DNA from: Candidatus Poribacteria bacterium
GTDB taxonomy: Bacteria > Poribacteria > WGA-4E > WGA-3G
Assembly: GCA_028818705.1 (NCBI GenBank)
Contig: JAPPNJ010000045.1
Span: 27,946-91,945 of the forward strand
Length of the DNA: 64,000 bases
Direction of reading: 5' to 3'
The notes under the pieces are model-generated. The model searched no databases. It was not told the origin of the DNA and saw only the letters and a list, made by a program, of their open reading frames with translations. The translations under genes were made by a program, and so were the position numbers. Of this stretch, positions 43,317 to 53,860 are shown piece after piece. The first letter of the stretch is position 1, and each line of letters starts with the position of its first letter.

Positions 43317-44873
43317 CTATCCGCTGAAGAAATCCTCGCTCGCCATCCGATTGTGCAGGGCAACGACTTCGTCGGGAATCGTCATATCGTCGGTCGGTTT
43401 TGGAATCACACCGGGATCCGGTGGGATAACGGGACGGATAATTCTCATTTCGAGTTGTTCGCGTGCATCCATCATCCAGCCGAAGCCTCGGAAGATGTAG
43501 GTCAACAGTGTTCTATCGGTTTCGTGGATGTCCATCCCTTCTTGGACCGACCATCCGCCAAAGTCGGTGTTCGGCGTTAAACGGAGTGGCGGTTGGTCTT
43601 CACGTCCGGGTCGGATAAAGCCTTCAACGAAAGCGAGTTGGTAAATACGCTGTGCGATACTTAAGCGTTTCCTCTGTGTATCGTTGAGTTGAATATCGCC
43701 GTTGTCAACCGCCTCCAAGAAAGGATTGAAATAGATGGCGGGTCTGGGGTCTTGCTGGATTTCATCGGAGCGTCCAGCGGCGGCGATTTCTGGGTGTCCA
43801 AAGGTGGGAAGCGCAGTCAACATCCGCTCTTGAATTGCCGCTTCAAGGGCAGCATCATCCAGTGATTCAATTTGGTTAATAAACGCCGTCATATCGTGAA
43901 TTGCCCCAAAATGTCGATTCCCATCTAAAGTCATCTGAGAGGCAACAAAAAAGTCTGAGACTGCCCCCGTGTGCATAGTTGCAAGATAGCGTGCGACGAC
44001 GTTGGAACCTGCAGAGCCGTGGTGGGTTTGTATGATCCCCATCCGTTCAAGAATATATGCTTCAACAGGCGTTGCCTCTCGTCCCAAAAGCAGGCTATAT
44101 GAGGTTTGGAAGGCAGTCTTTCCACTTTTCTCGTGTTCAGTGATGAGGTCGCTCGCGCGCATTGCGAGAACTTGGGGGTGTAGTGCGTTGTTATCTCGGA
44201 GTTGATGCCGCATATAGGTAGAAACGGTTCCTACGGCGACATTCTCCATGTGTGTATCTATAAGTTCGGCGAGAAGCTCACCGGAATCTCTTGTCCCGGT
44301 AATTCCCTTTTGATCTGGATTGGTGAGTTTACGGAGCGTTGAGAAGTGTTGAATGACAGCTTCGGGACCTGCCTCTGGAAAAGCTTTAACAAATTCTGCG
44401 ACCTGATTGATGAGGCGTTGATTCCCGGCGAGACTTTCTCTGCGCGCTGTCGTGATCTCATAAAATTTCCTATCTATTAGTTCTGTTAGTGCTGCTTCTT
44501 CATCACTTCCATCCGTCCCTGTCTCAGGTCTCCTACCGAAAAGCCCTACGAAGATAACATAGGCAGGACTCAACCGGTCTGTGATAATCTCACTCTCAGT
44601 CACAATACCGCGAATGGCAAAACTACGGATGTTCAAGGTCATCTGAGTGCCAGCGCAGTCAACTGCGGTTTTGTGTAGTGCCGGATTTGCGAAAACAGTT
44701 GTCGACTGAGGCATCGAACTGAAACTGTTGAGGACTGCTACAATGTTATCCTCACCTAACTCAGTCGCTCTGTTTAAGGCATCCGTTACTGGAGCATACA
44801 CTGAGGCTTCAGGCATCTCAGACAGGATTTTTTGAATCGCGACTACCTGCTTCGCCTCCAAATTCTTATTCAA
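43317..44873 (-). CDS. Divergent citrate-synthase-like protein
   Basis: A 518-residue protein, longer than ordinary citrate synthases (about 430). The C-terminal half has citrate-synthase landmarks in order: H284/H285 in IQTHHGSAGSNVVARY (family: H..NASTF..R), H326 in FGAIHDMTAF (family: GALHGGAN), FGH at 358-360 with DPRP at 375-378 (family: FGH...DPRA), D437 in TPNTDFGG (family: NVDFYSG), and IIRP at 478-481. The N-terminal 250 residues are unusual. The loss of GGAN after His means activity is uncertain. The adjacent icd supports a TCA role. The start is a TTG with a strong AAGGAG 8 nt upstream. Confidence 0.65.
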   Translation of the reverse strand: MNKNLEAKQVVAIQKILSEMPEASVYAPVTDALNRATELGEDNIVAVLNSFSSMPQSTTVFANPALHKTAVDCAGTQMTLNIRSFAIRGIVTESEIITDRLSPAYVIFVGLFGRRPETGTDGSDEEAALTELIDRKFYEITTARRESLAGNQRLINQVAEFVKAFPEAGPEAVIQHFSTLRKLTNPDQKGITGTRDSGELLAELIDTHMENVAVGTVSTYMRHQLRDNNALHPQVLAMRASDLITEHEKSGKTAFQTSYSLLLGREATPVEAYILERMGIIQTHHGSAGSNVVARYLATMHTGAVSDFFVASQMTLDGNRHFGAIHDMTAFINQIESLDDAALEAAIQERMLTALPTFGHPEIAAAGRSDEIQQDPRPAIYFNPFLEAVDNGDIQLNDTQRKRLSIAQRIYQLAFVEGFIRPGREDQPPLRLTPNTDFGGWSVQEGMDIHETDRTLLTYIFRGFGWMMDAREQLEMRIIRPVIPPDPGVIPKPTDDMTIPDEVVALHNRMASEDFFSG

Positions 44874-45323
44874 AATCAGTTCTCCTTCGTTGACTTTTTA
44901 TTTTTACCAGTAAGTTTCATCTTGCAAGCTTCACTAAAATTCTAAGGCGTTTAGATCTGGACAATCACCTTCTATAATTGGACGGGTGAAACGATTCAGA
45001 TTCCGTTGTAAAAGTTTCAGGCTGACCATTTTAAAACCTTGGAATATTCTATCAGAATTTCTATTATAAAGTCAAGATAAAAGTTTAGATAGTTATCAGT
45101 TCTCAGTTTTCAGTTCTCAGTATATTATCAGTCAGCAGTCAACAGTCAGAGGATAGACGAGGCATGTAAATGCTGGATGGCTTCGGCTTTCATAGCGATT
45201 AGCGTATGGGCGACAAATTATGCTTTCGTAGCATGATTTGGAAACCTGACCTACCGAGTGTCTGAGACACCTATATATTCTGATAACTCATTATAAAAGC
45301 ACCTGACGCTTTAAAAATTTGAC
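44874..45323. other. Repeat-bearing intergenic region before the microcompartment genes
   Basis: No gene. It contains a TTATCAGT/TCTCAGT tract (45090-45153) and the palindrome AAATTATGC-TTTCG-TAGCATGATTT within 45212-45255, a relative of 43237-43259. The rest is AT-rich. Confidence 0.6.
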
Positions 45324-45352
45324 TTGCAGAAATGCGGATTTTGTAGTATCAT
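45324..45352 (+). promoter_or_regulatory. Promoter of the microcompartment genes
   Basis: TTGCAG (45324-45329), a 17-bp spacer and TATCAT (45347-45352). An overlapping TTGACT at 45319 could also act. The leader is about 125 nt. Confidence 0.5.
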
Positions 45353-45482
45353 TATTAAGGAGCATATTTGATTAAGAGGACTCTGCGCGTACCGACCCTC
45401 TGGCAGAATTACAAACAGACATCAGTGGTGCGTTGCACGGTGCCTCGCATTCTATTTTTTTACAGATAAGGAGCTTAACTAC

Positions 45483-45776
45483 ATGAGCAATGAAGCATTA
45501 GGAATGGTTGAAACACGCGGACTTGTCGGAGCGGTTGAAGCTGCCGACACTATGGTGAAAGCCGCAAACGTCACGCTGATTGGAAAAGAGACGGTCGGTG
45601 GCGGTTTTGTCACTGTTATGGTTCGCGGAGATGTCGGTGCGGTGCAAGCGGCGACAGACGCTGGCGCTGAAGCGGCAAAATCAGTCGGCGAATTAGTGTC
45701 GGTACACGTCATCCCTCGCCCACATTCAGATGTGGAAGCCATTCTCGGCGGGAGTCCAAGCAAAAGCAGCAAATAA
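45483..45776 (+). CDS. Bacterial microcompartment hexameric shell protein (BMC-H, PduA/EutM-like)
   Basis: A 97-residue single BMC domain. [19 protein letters not shown], the Lys of ANVTLIGKE, the pore-forming GGG, and [17 protein letters not shown] are typical of PduA/PduJ/EutM hexamers that tile the facets of microcompartment shells. The C-terminal tail (GGSPSKSSK) is short. Start: ATG with AAGGAG upstream. The only partner in the window is the aldehyde dehydrogenase 160 bp downstream. Vertex (BMC-P) and trimer shell genes must be elsewhere if a shell is made. Confidence 0.95.
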   Translation: MSNEALGMVETRGLVGAVEAADTMVKAANVTLIGKETVGGGFVTVMVRGDVGAVQAATDAGAEAAKSVGELVSVHVIPRPHSDVEAILGGSPSKSSK

Positions 45777-45935
45777 ATAGGCTTTGTAGGGTGACAGATG
45801 GCACTCGTGCCTCAGCCCTACACCGCTTAGTAGAGAACACGTTCACATAGCCCCGCGGTCTATATTTGGACCCGCGGGTAGTTCAGCATGTGTTCCCGTT
45901 CGCGCGCCCTGCGCGATGAGGTACTGGAGGGCTGA
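45777..45935. other. Gap with two hairpins between shell gene and aldehyde dehydrogenase
   Basis: An imperfect stem TGTAGGGTGA/TCAGCCCTACA (45785-45822) encloses GGCACTCGTGCC. A second, CCGCGGTC/GACCCGCGG, lies near 45863-45887. No T-runs follow. They may lower, rather than end, read-through and so set the shell-to-enzyme ratio (inference). Confidence 0.4.
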
Positions 45936-47366
45936 ATGGCACAAATTGACGAAAAACAGATAGAAGAAATTGTTTCTCAAGTCTTGAGAACCCTACAACA
46001 GAATGGACCGGTAACAACAGCACAACCGGCAGTATCCACAGGTGCGAGTTCTTCTCGTGCAGGTGTTTTCGGCACAGCTGCGGAAGCGATCACTGCTGCA
46101 AAGACGGCACAGGCAGCACTCGTTAAACTTGGGTTCGCTAAAAGACGAGAGATTATTGAAGCGATCAAAGAGGCCTCGCTTGCTAACGCCAAACGCCTCG
46201 CTGATCTCGCTGTACAAGACACAAAAATGGGCAATGCGGCACATAAAGTGATGAAAAATGAGGGTGCCGTGACACTTTCGCCCGGCGTAGAGGACCTGCT
46301 GTCAGAGGCAGTCTCAGGTGATTCTGGGACGCTTCTTATTGAGTATGTCCCCTTCGGCGTTATCAACTCAATTACCCCCACCACTAACCCGACATCAACG
46401 GTAATCAACCACGCGATTATAATGTTAGCGGCTGGTAACGCTGTTGTGTTTAGTCCGCACCCAAATGCCCGTGACTGCACTGAAGAAACGATGCACGTTA
46501 TTAACGAAGCGATCGTAAAGGCGGGCGGTCCAGCGAATCTGCTCACCTCTGTTGCGAACGCCAGTTTGCGGACAGCAAAAGAGATTATGGATCACGCTGA
46601 TATCGCCATGGTCGTTGCAACCGGCGGTGCTTCAGTCGTGAGAGCAGCATTATCAAGCGGGAAAAAGACCATTGCCGCAGGTCCTGGAAATCCACCGGCA
46701 ATTATCGACGAAACCGCTGAGATTCAAGAAGCAGCGAAACATGTTATTGCGGGGACCAGTTTTGACAATAACCTGCTATGTATCGGTGAAAAAGCACTTT
46801 TCGTAATTGAGTCTGTCGCAAATGAAACGGTTCGGGAACTTACGCAAAGTGGCGGGCATCTGCTGAACGCAAACCAACGTGAGGCATTAGAGACAGTTGT
46901 CACGGAAAATGGAGAGTCGAACAAGGAATATATAGGCAAAGATGCGACGACTATTTTAAACGCCGCCGGTATTACCGCACCAGCAGGAACGGTAGCGATT
47001 GTCGTAGAAGTTCCAGCAGATCACGGGTTTGTCATCAACGAATACCTGATGCCGATTCTGCCCGTCGTTCGGTGCCGAGATTTTGATGAGGCACTGGCAG
47101 GAGCAATTAGAGCAGAAGGCGGACGTGGACACACTGCAGTACTCCACACAAATAACACCAAACGCATTACGCAATTCTCGAAAGCGATGGATTGCTCTGT
47201 GACAGTTATTAATGCGCCTTCTTACGCATCTTGTGGGCTGGAAGGCGAAGGCTACTTAGCAATGACGATCGCGGGTCCTACAGGTGAAGGATTCACCCGC
47301 CCACGCACCTTTACACGCCAGAGACGGTTAACACTCGCAAACAATTTATCAGCACATACCCTGTGA
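45936..47366 (+). CDS. Microcompartment CoA-acylating aldehyde dehydrogenase (PduP/EutE-like)
   Basis: A 476-residue aldehyde dehydrogenase that converts an aldehyde plus CoA and NAD to acyl-CoA. The first 20 residues (IDEKQIEEIVSQVLRTLQ) form an amphipathic helix followed by a Pro/Ala/Ser linker, the layout of an encapsulation peptide that targets PduP into shells. The catalytic Cys is C282 in DNNLLCIGEKA. VFSPHPNARDCTEET and the glycine-rich GPGNPPAI are as in PduP/EutE. The signature enzyme of the compartment (diol dehydratase, aldolase or glycyl radical enzyme) is not in this window. Start: ATG with GGAGG upstream; a terminator follows. Confidence 0.93.
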   Translation: MAQIDEKQIEEIVSQVLRTLQQNGPVTTAQPAVSTGASSSRAGVFGTAAEAITAAKTAQAALVKLGFAKRREIIEAIKEASLANAKRLADLAVQDTKMGNAAHKVMKNEGAVTLSPGVEDLLSEAVSGDSGTLLIEYVPFGVINSITPTTNPTSTVINHAIIMLAAGNAVVFSPHPNARDCTEETMHVINEAIVKAGGPANLLTSVANASLRTAKEIMDHADIAMVVATGGASVVRAALSSGKKTIAAGPGNPPAIIDETAEIQEAAKHVIAGTSFDNNLLCIGEKALFVIESVANETVRELTQSGGHLLNANQREALETVVTENGESNKEYIGKDATTILNAAGITAPAGTVAIVVEVPADHGFVINEYLMPILPVVRCRDFDEALAGAIRAEGGRGHTAVLHTNNTKRITQFSKAMDCSVTVINAPSYASCGLEGEGYLAMTIAGPTGEGFTRPRTFTRQRRLTLANNLSAHTL

Positions 47367-47383
47367 CGCAAATAGTTTGACCT

Positions 47384-47410
47384 GCGGCAGGTCTGCCGCT
47401 TATTCTTTTA
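47384..47410 (+). terminator. Rho-independent terminator after the aldehyde dehydrogenase
   Basis: Stem GCGGCA/TGCCGC with a GGTC loop, followed by TTATTCTTTT, 17 nt after the stop. Confidence 0.7.
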
Positions 47411-47490
47411 GGAAGCCTCTTCTAAAATCGAATCAGTAGTATCCGGTTTTCTGTCGGTTCTATAGTCCAAATCGCGAAATGTAAAGCTAA

Positions 47491-49560
<2,070 letters not shown>

Positions 49561-49578
49561 TAGCAAGCCGATTTGTAA

Positions 49579-50271
49579 CTACTCGCTCACCTGTCTCTCG
49601 GACGATTTGTAATAGTCACAAGATGTCCGTAAACGACACTCTTGACAATTCGGCGTTTTCTTATGACACACTCTTGCACCGTGCCCAACGATTAACGCAT
49701 GATATTCATTGAAGAGATCGACATCGTGGGGGAGGTTGTCCATAAATAGGTCGCGAAGTTTGTCATAATCGTATCTCCCTTCAACCCATCCCAATCGCGA
49801 GAAAAGTCTATAGGTATACGAATCGACGACGAAACTCGGTTTTCCAGCGGCATAGAGAATAATGGTATCGGCTGTTTCGGGACCGACCCCGTAGATGGAG
49901 AGGAGTTCTTCACGTAATTCGGGAACATCTTGCGTAAACATGAGGGGCATGGGGCGTTGCTTGATATGTTCCACAAATGCGCGTACCTTCTGTGCCTTCA
50001 TACGGAAGTAACGCGACGGTCGGAGGAGACGCTCCAACACAGTTTGGCTGACAGAATCTATCTCTTCAGGTGTAAAAGTACCCGCAGCTCTGAGATTATC
50101 CAACGCTTTTTCTACGTTACGCCAAGATGTTGCTTGGGTTAGGATTGCACCGAGTGCCACTTCAAACGGTGTATCGGCGGGCCACCATTTGCGGTGTCCG
50201 TGTTGCGCAAGAAGTTGATTATAGAGGGAAAACAGTTTATCAGTTAGATTACCTTTCGTCAGAATTTGCAT
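49579..50271 (-). CDS. Endonuclease III-related HhH-GPD protein with Fe-S cluster, no catalytic Lys
   Basis: A 230-residue HhH-GPD glycosylase. The hairpin YGVGPETADTI aligns with PGVGRKTANVV of Nth, so the catalytic lysine is Glu here, while the catalytic Asp in VVDSYTYR is kept. Cysteines in CHKKTPNCQECRLRTSC give C-x6-C-x2-C-x5-C, the Nth iron-sulfur cluster loop. This pattern fits MagIII-like monofunctional glycosylases that remove alkylated bases, without lyase activity. The ATG at 50271 has GAGG upstream; a frame 73 codons longer would run over the divergent gene. The divergent start at 50309 is only 38 bp away. Confidence 0.85.
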   Translation of the reverse strand: MQILTKGNLTDKLFSLYNQLLAQHGHRKWWPADTPFEVALGAILTQATSWRNVEKALDNLRAAGTFTPEEIDSVSQTVLERLLRPSRYFRMKAQKVRAFVEHIKQRPMPLMFTQDVPELREELLSIYGVGPETADTIILYAAGKPSFVVDSYTYRLFSRLGWVEGRYDYDKLRDLFMDNLPHDVDLFNEYHALIVGHGARVCHKKTPNCQECRLRTSCDYYKSSERQVSE

Positions 50272-50308
50272 TCGTAGCGAGTCCTCAACGGAGAAAAAAG
50301 GGGAAATT

Positions 50309-51187
50309 ATGGAATTAAGTTTCAGCACGAGCGCGGGCAACGGCGCATGGAGCCTTGCCGAATGCGCAGCGTGGGCAAAGGCCAACGGGTTTGATGCAAT
50401 CCGTCCTAACGCCACTGGCGTTTTTGAACCGAGTGCCATTATACAATCTGGCGTAGGAGAAGTCAAGGAAATTTTAGACGACAACGACATCTATCTCGCC
50501 GCGCTAACATCGCACTGTAACCTACTTGACGACGATGCAGAAACGCGAGAGAACGCACGCGACGCACTCATCCAGGCGATTGAAGCAACACACATTCTTG
50601 GTGCCCCCGTATTGGTGACTTACGCTGGTAGTGCTGTTGGCTGGCATTTTTACGGACAGTTCTCTTCAGAACCCGGTAACCCCGGCGATAGGTCGCTTGA
50701 ACTCGTCGGAAGATTCAAGGAGATGTGGACACCTGTTGTTCGTTTTGCTGAAGAGAAAAATGTACAGATTGCCTTAGACTGCGCTGTGCGAATGGGCAAT
50801 ATCGCTTGTAATCCTGAAATGTGGGAGCGTGTTCTCGATGCAATTCCTTCGGATTCGCTGGGGTTGTCCTGTGATCCGTCCCATTGGCTATGGATGGGCA
50901 TTTTACCGGCTGAAGATGCTATTCGTATGTTCAACGGCAAATGGTATTACGCAGATGTGAAAGATTGCGAAATTAGTCCGCAGATGAAGTTTCGGCAAGG
51001 CATTATCGGGAACTGGTGGTGGCAATACCGTGTGCCGGGACGCGGTCAGCTGAATTGGGGAACTATCACTGGTGCGTTGCAGGAATCTGGCTATGACTAT
51101 GTGCTTTGTGTTGAAAATGAGGATCGTGGTGCCCCCGGGTTAGACGGTTTTGCACTTGGTGGTAGGTATCTTCGGCAATTTCTCTAA
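50309..51187 (+). CDS. Xylose-isomerase-like TIM-barrel sugar isomerase/epimerase
   Basis: A 292-residue AP-endonuclease-2-type barrel. The order GFDAIRPNATG, YLAALTSHCNLL, SLGLSCDPSHWLWMG (metal Asp and His), WYYADVKDCE and YVLCVENEDRG (Glu) is that of metal-dependent sugar isomerases/epimerases related to IolE and hydroxypyruvate isomerase. The substrate is unknown. Start: ATG with AAGGGG upstream. It stands apart from the DUF1611 gene (140 bp with its own promoter). Confidence 0.87.
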   Translation: MELSFSTSAGNGAWSLAECAAWAKANGFDAIRPNATGVFEPSAIIQSGVGEVKEILDDNDIYLAALTSHCNLLDDDAETRENARDALIQAIEATHILGAPVLVTYAGSAVGWHFYGQFSSEPGNPGDRSLELVGRFKEMWTPVVRFAEEKNVQIALDCAVRMGNIACNPEMWERVLDAIPSDSLGLSCDPSHWLWMGILPAEDAIRMFNGKWYYADVKDCEISPQMKFRQGIIGNWWWQYRVPGRGQLNWGTITGALQESGYDYVLCVENEDRGAPGLDGFALGGRYLRQFL

Positions 51188-51220
51188 TAGTTATCAGTTG
51201 TCAGTTATCAGTTGTCAGTT
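51188..51220 (+). repeat. TTATCAGTTGTCAGT tandem repeat
   Basis: Four alternating TTATCAG/TTGTCAG units directly after the isomerase stop; the same type as 34532-34562. Confidence 0.7.
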
Positions 51221-51264
51221 GGAAAACTGAATGGTTCTGGCATCAATTCCGCTATTTCTTGAAA

Positions 51265-51292
51265 TTGATTATGATTTATGCTAACGTATAAG
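51265..51292 (+). promoter_or_regulatory. Promoter of the DUF1611 operon
   Basis: TTGATT (51265-51270), a 16-bp spacer and TATAAG (51287-51292), 35 bp before the ATG. Confidence 0.5.
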
Positions 51293-51327
51293 TATATCCT
51301 GAATCTGCACGAAACGGTGGATAAAAA

Positions 51328-52389
51328 ATGGTAAAGCAATTACAACCGAAATCACATCAAATTGCGATTCTCGCTGAAGGTTCGTTTGGTATACTTGAAT
51401 CGAAAACCGCCACAGTTCTCGTGCGTTATCTCCCTGACAACGTGGTTGCAGTCATTGATAGCGATAACGTGGGAAGAGATGTTAGTGAAGTCATTGAGAT
51501 TGGCGAAGGGATTCCAGTTGTCCGTGACCTTGCCGAGGCTATGCGGTTTAATCCGACGATGCTTGCTATTGGCATCGCACCACCCGGTGGGGAACTACCA
51601 TCTGCCTGGCGCGCGATCCTTCACGAAGCGATACAAAATCGCTTACACATCATGAGTGGCCTACACCAATTTTTAAGTGAAGATACAGAACTGTCCGAAA
51701 TGGCGGAAGCAAACGACGTTATCCTATGGGATGCACGAAAACCGCCCCCCGATCTGCCTGTCGCGACGTGCAAAGCCGCTGATGTCGATGCAACCGTTAT
51801 CCTGACTGTGGGTTCAGACTGTCGCGTCGGGAAAATGCTATCAGGGATAGAGGTTACGCAGGCTACGCGAGCACGTGGCGTGAACGCCGAGTTCTGTCCG
51901 ACAGGGCAAAACGGTATCATGGTATGGGGCTGGGGCATTGCGATTGATGCTGTCGTCTCTGATTTCACTGCGGGTGCAGCGGAAGAAATTGTACTTGAAG
52001 GTGCCAAAAACCACGATTTGCTGATCGTTGAAGGGCAAGGTTCGTTGGTGCACCCAGGATATTCCGGTGTAACGTTGAGCCTACTCCACGGAAGTTTGCC
52101 GGATGCGATGATATTCTGTCATCAGCCATCACGAGATACCGTTGCTCGGTACACGGTGCCGTTACCGTCGGTGCCTGAAATGATAGCACAGTATGAAGCG
52201 ATGGCTGCGCCGATAAAACCTGCCAAAGTGATTGGCTTAGCGTTGAATTGTTTCGATTTGTCCGATGCTGAGGCACGTGAGGCGGTTCGTCACGCAGAAA
52301 CAGAAACGGGTTTGCCTGCAACGGATGTTGTTCGGTTCGGTGCTGATAAATTGGTTGATGCTGTTCAGAAAGTGCATGCAGAAAGATAA
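51328..52389 (+). CDS. DUF1611 (DgcN-type) protein
   Basis: A 353-residue DUF1611 protein. The N-terminal Rossmann-like domain starts HQIAILAEGSFG. The C-terminal P-loop-like part has TVGSDCRVGKMLSG, with HDLLIVEGQGSLVHPGYSG as the conserved motif of dethiobiotin-synthetase-like folds. One studied DUF1611 member, DgcN, works in D-glutamate catabolism, and the gene often neighbours an enolase-family epimerase; none is found here. The gene precedes the AAA ATPase by only 14 bp, which is notable because their functions look unrelated. Confidence 0.8.
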   Translation: MVKQLQPKSHQIAILAEGSFGILESKTATVLVRYLPDNVVAVIDSDNVGRDVSEVIEIGEGIPVVRDLAEAMRFNPTMLAIGIAPPGGELPSAWRAILHEAIQNRLHIMSGLHQFLSEDTELSEMAEANDVILWDARKPPPDLPVATCKAADVDATVILTVGSDCRVGKMLSGIEVTQATRARGVNAEFCPTGQNGIMVWGWGIAIDAVVSDFTAGAAEEIVLEGAKNHDLLIVEGQGSLVHPGYSGVTLSLLHGSLPDAMIFCHQPSRDTVARYTVPLPSVPEMIAQYEAMAAPIKPAKVIGLALNCFDLSDAEAREAVRHAETETGLPATDVVRFGADKLVDAVQKVHAER

Positions 52390-52403
52390 ACGGAGAAGTT
52401 CCA

Positions 52404-53855
52404 ATGAGCGAATCAAAAATGCCAGAAACGTTTAAACATCCAAATGTTGAAATCGCTGTTAAGAATTTCGGTCCGATTGCAGAAGCCACAATAAATCTCT
52501 GTCCGTTAACAGTGTTCGTCGGACCAAGCAACACTGGCAAAACCTATTTCTCTACGCTTATCTATGCACTGCACGGTATTTTTAATGGTTTCTCTCGATT
52601 ACCGGATCGGTCTAGGCAAATAGGTGACTTTGATTTCCATAGTTTGTTACATCGAGATAATACAGACCGTCAAGCGATTCTCAAAAAGTTCAATACACTT
52701 GACCGATCATTTAAGTTTGCTGACTTGCCCCAGGCGACTCGTGTCATGTTACAGTCAGAGATCCAAGACATCGAAAGTCTAAAGGCCGAGCTCAAACGCT
52801 GCTTTGACCTTAATTCAATTAGGGAACTGATTCGTTTAAAAGACGGTCAACGCGGTGAGATGAATATTGCTCTGAAAGTCAGTGAGGAAATCCAGAGTCT
52901 ATGGCACTTCAACTTGGATGCCTCCGAATCATACCTTACCACGCGCGGAGCATTTAACAAGAATTTAGTTCTTTGTCCTAAAGAATTGTTAGAGTCAAAG
53001 GAAAAATTTTACCTTGATGATTTATACTCCCTGTCTTTCAGTAAAAAATTAAACAAATATACAGGAGACAGAGCCTACTTACCAGCCGCACGAAGCGGCA
53101 TTATGCAAAGCCATCGGGTAATAGCCAGTTCACTGGTCAAGCATGCGACTCGCGGCGGACTCACTCCGCTGGAAATTCCGACATTTTCAGGGATAGTGGC
53201 GGATTTTATGCAGCGGCTCATACTCTACGAAGAATTTGACGGACTTTACAAAGAAATTAACAAAGAAATATTCTGCCTCGCTGAAACTATAGAATCCAAT
53301 GTCCTCGCTGGTCAGATACTTATGAAACCTTCTGCTAGTGGATATCCGGAATTCCTTTGTTGTCCGAAGGACATAGGGGAAGAGGTCCGTCTTACACGTG
53401 CAGCCTCCATGGTGTCTGAACTTGCTCCGGTCGTGCTTTTTCTCCGTGGTGGAATCCGTCCTGGCGATATGCTCATTATTGAAGAACCAGAGGCACATCT
53501 ACACCCGGGTGCGCAAACTGAAATAGCATTAACCCTCGCAGGCTTAGTCCGTGCTGGTGTGCGTGTAGTTGTGACAACCCATAGCGACTGGCTCCTCAAA
53601 GAAATTGCGAACCTGATTCGGATAGGTGAACTCAAAAGAAAAGGCGTACCGGAAACTAAAAAGATTTCATCAACTCAGTGGTTGTTACCTGAAGAAGTGG
53701 GAACCTGGTGGTTCCAAAAGGATGGAAGCGTAAAGCAGATTCCGTTCGACCGCACTGAAGGTGTAGAGCCTAAGGATTATGAAGATGTAGCTTATGAACT
53801 CTACGACCGTTCTGTAAACCTCCAAGATCTACTTGAAGAAGTTGACAGGAGGTAG
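52404..53855 (+). CDS. SMC/OLD-like AAA ATPase of a putative two-gene defence module
   Basis: A 483-residue ABC-type ATPase of the AAA_15/AAA_21 kind. Walker A GPSNTGKT is at 40-47, and Walker B MLIIEEPEAHLHP starts at 356. The H-loop TTHSD is at 391-395, and an ABC-signature-like helix AASMVSELAPVV precedes Walker B. Between them is a helical insertion of about 280 residues with YLPAARSGI, conserved in this family. There is no TOPRIM, HNH or DUF4435 domain in the same chain. The next gene, 5 nt after its stop, encodes a small nuclease-like protein whose AGGAGG ribosome site overlaps the end of this gene. The pair resembles Septu, PARIS and other ATPase-plus-effector systems in design. Confidence 0.82.
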   Translation: MSESKMPETFKHPNVEIAVKNFGPIAEATINLCPLTVFVGPSNTGKTYFSTLIYALHGIFNGFSRLPDRSRQIGDFDFHSLLHRDNTDRQAILKKFNTLDRSFKFADLPQATRVMLQSEIQDIESLKAELKRCFDLNSIRELIRLKDGQRGEMNIALKVSEEIQSLWHFNLDASESYLTTRGAFNKNLVLCPKELLESKEKFYLDDLYSLSFSKKLNKYTGDRAYLPAARSGIMQSHRVIASSLVKHATRGGLTPLEIPTFSGIVADFMQRLILYEEFDGLYKEINKEIFCLAETIESNVLAGQILMKPSASGYPEFLCCPKDIGEEVRLTRAASMVSELAPVVLFLRGGIRPGDMLIIEEPEAHLHPGAQTEIALTLAGLVRAGVRVVVTTHSDWLLKEIANLIRIGELKRKGVPETKKISSTQWLLPEEVGTWWFQKDGSVKQIPFDRTEGVEPKDYEDVAYELYDRSVNLQDLLEEVDRR

Positions 53856-53860
53856 GGTAA

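Noticed and set aside
45977..46546. Minus-strand 189-codon frame opposite the aldehyde dehydrogenase
   Set aside because: Shadow frame of a certain gene without ribosome site or domain.
49579..50490. Long form of the endonuclease III relative
   Set aside because: Residues before the ATG at 50271 overlap the divergent isomerase gene and match no glycosylase sequence.
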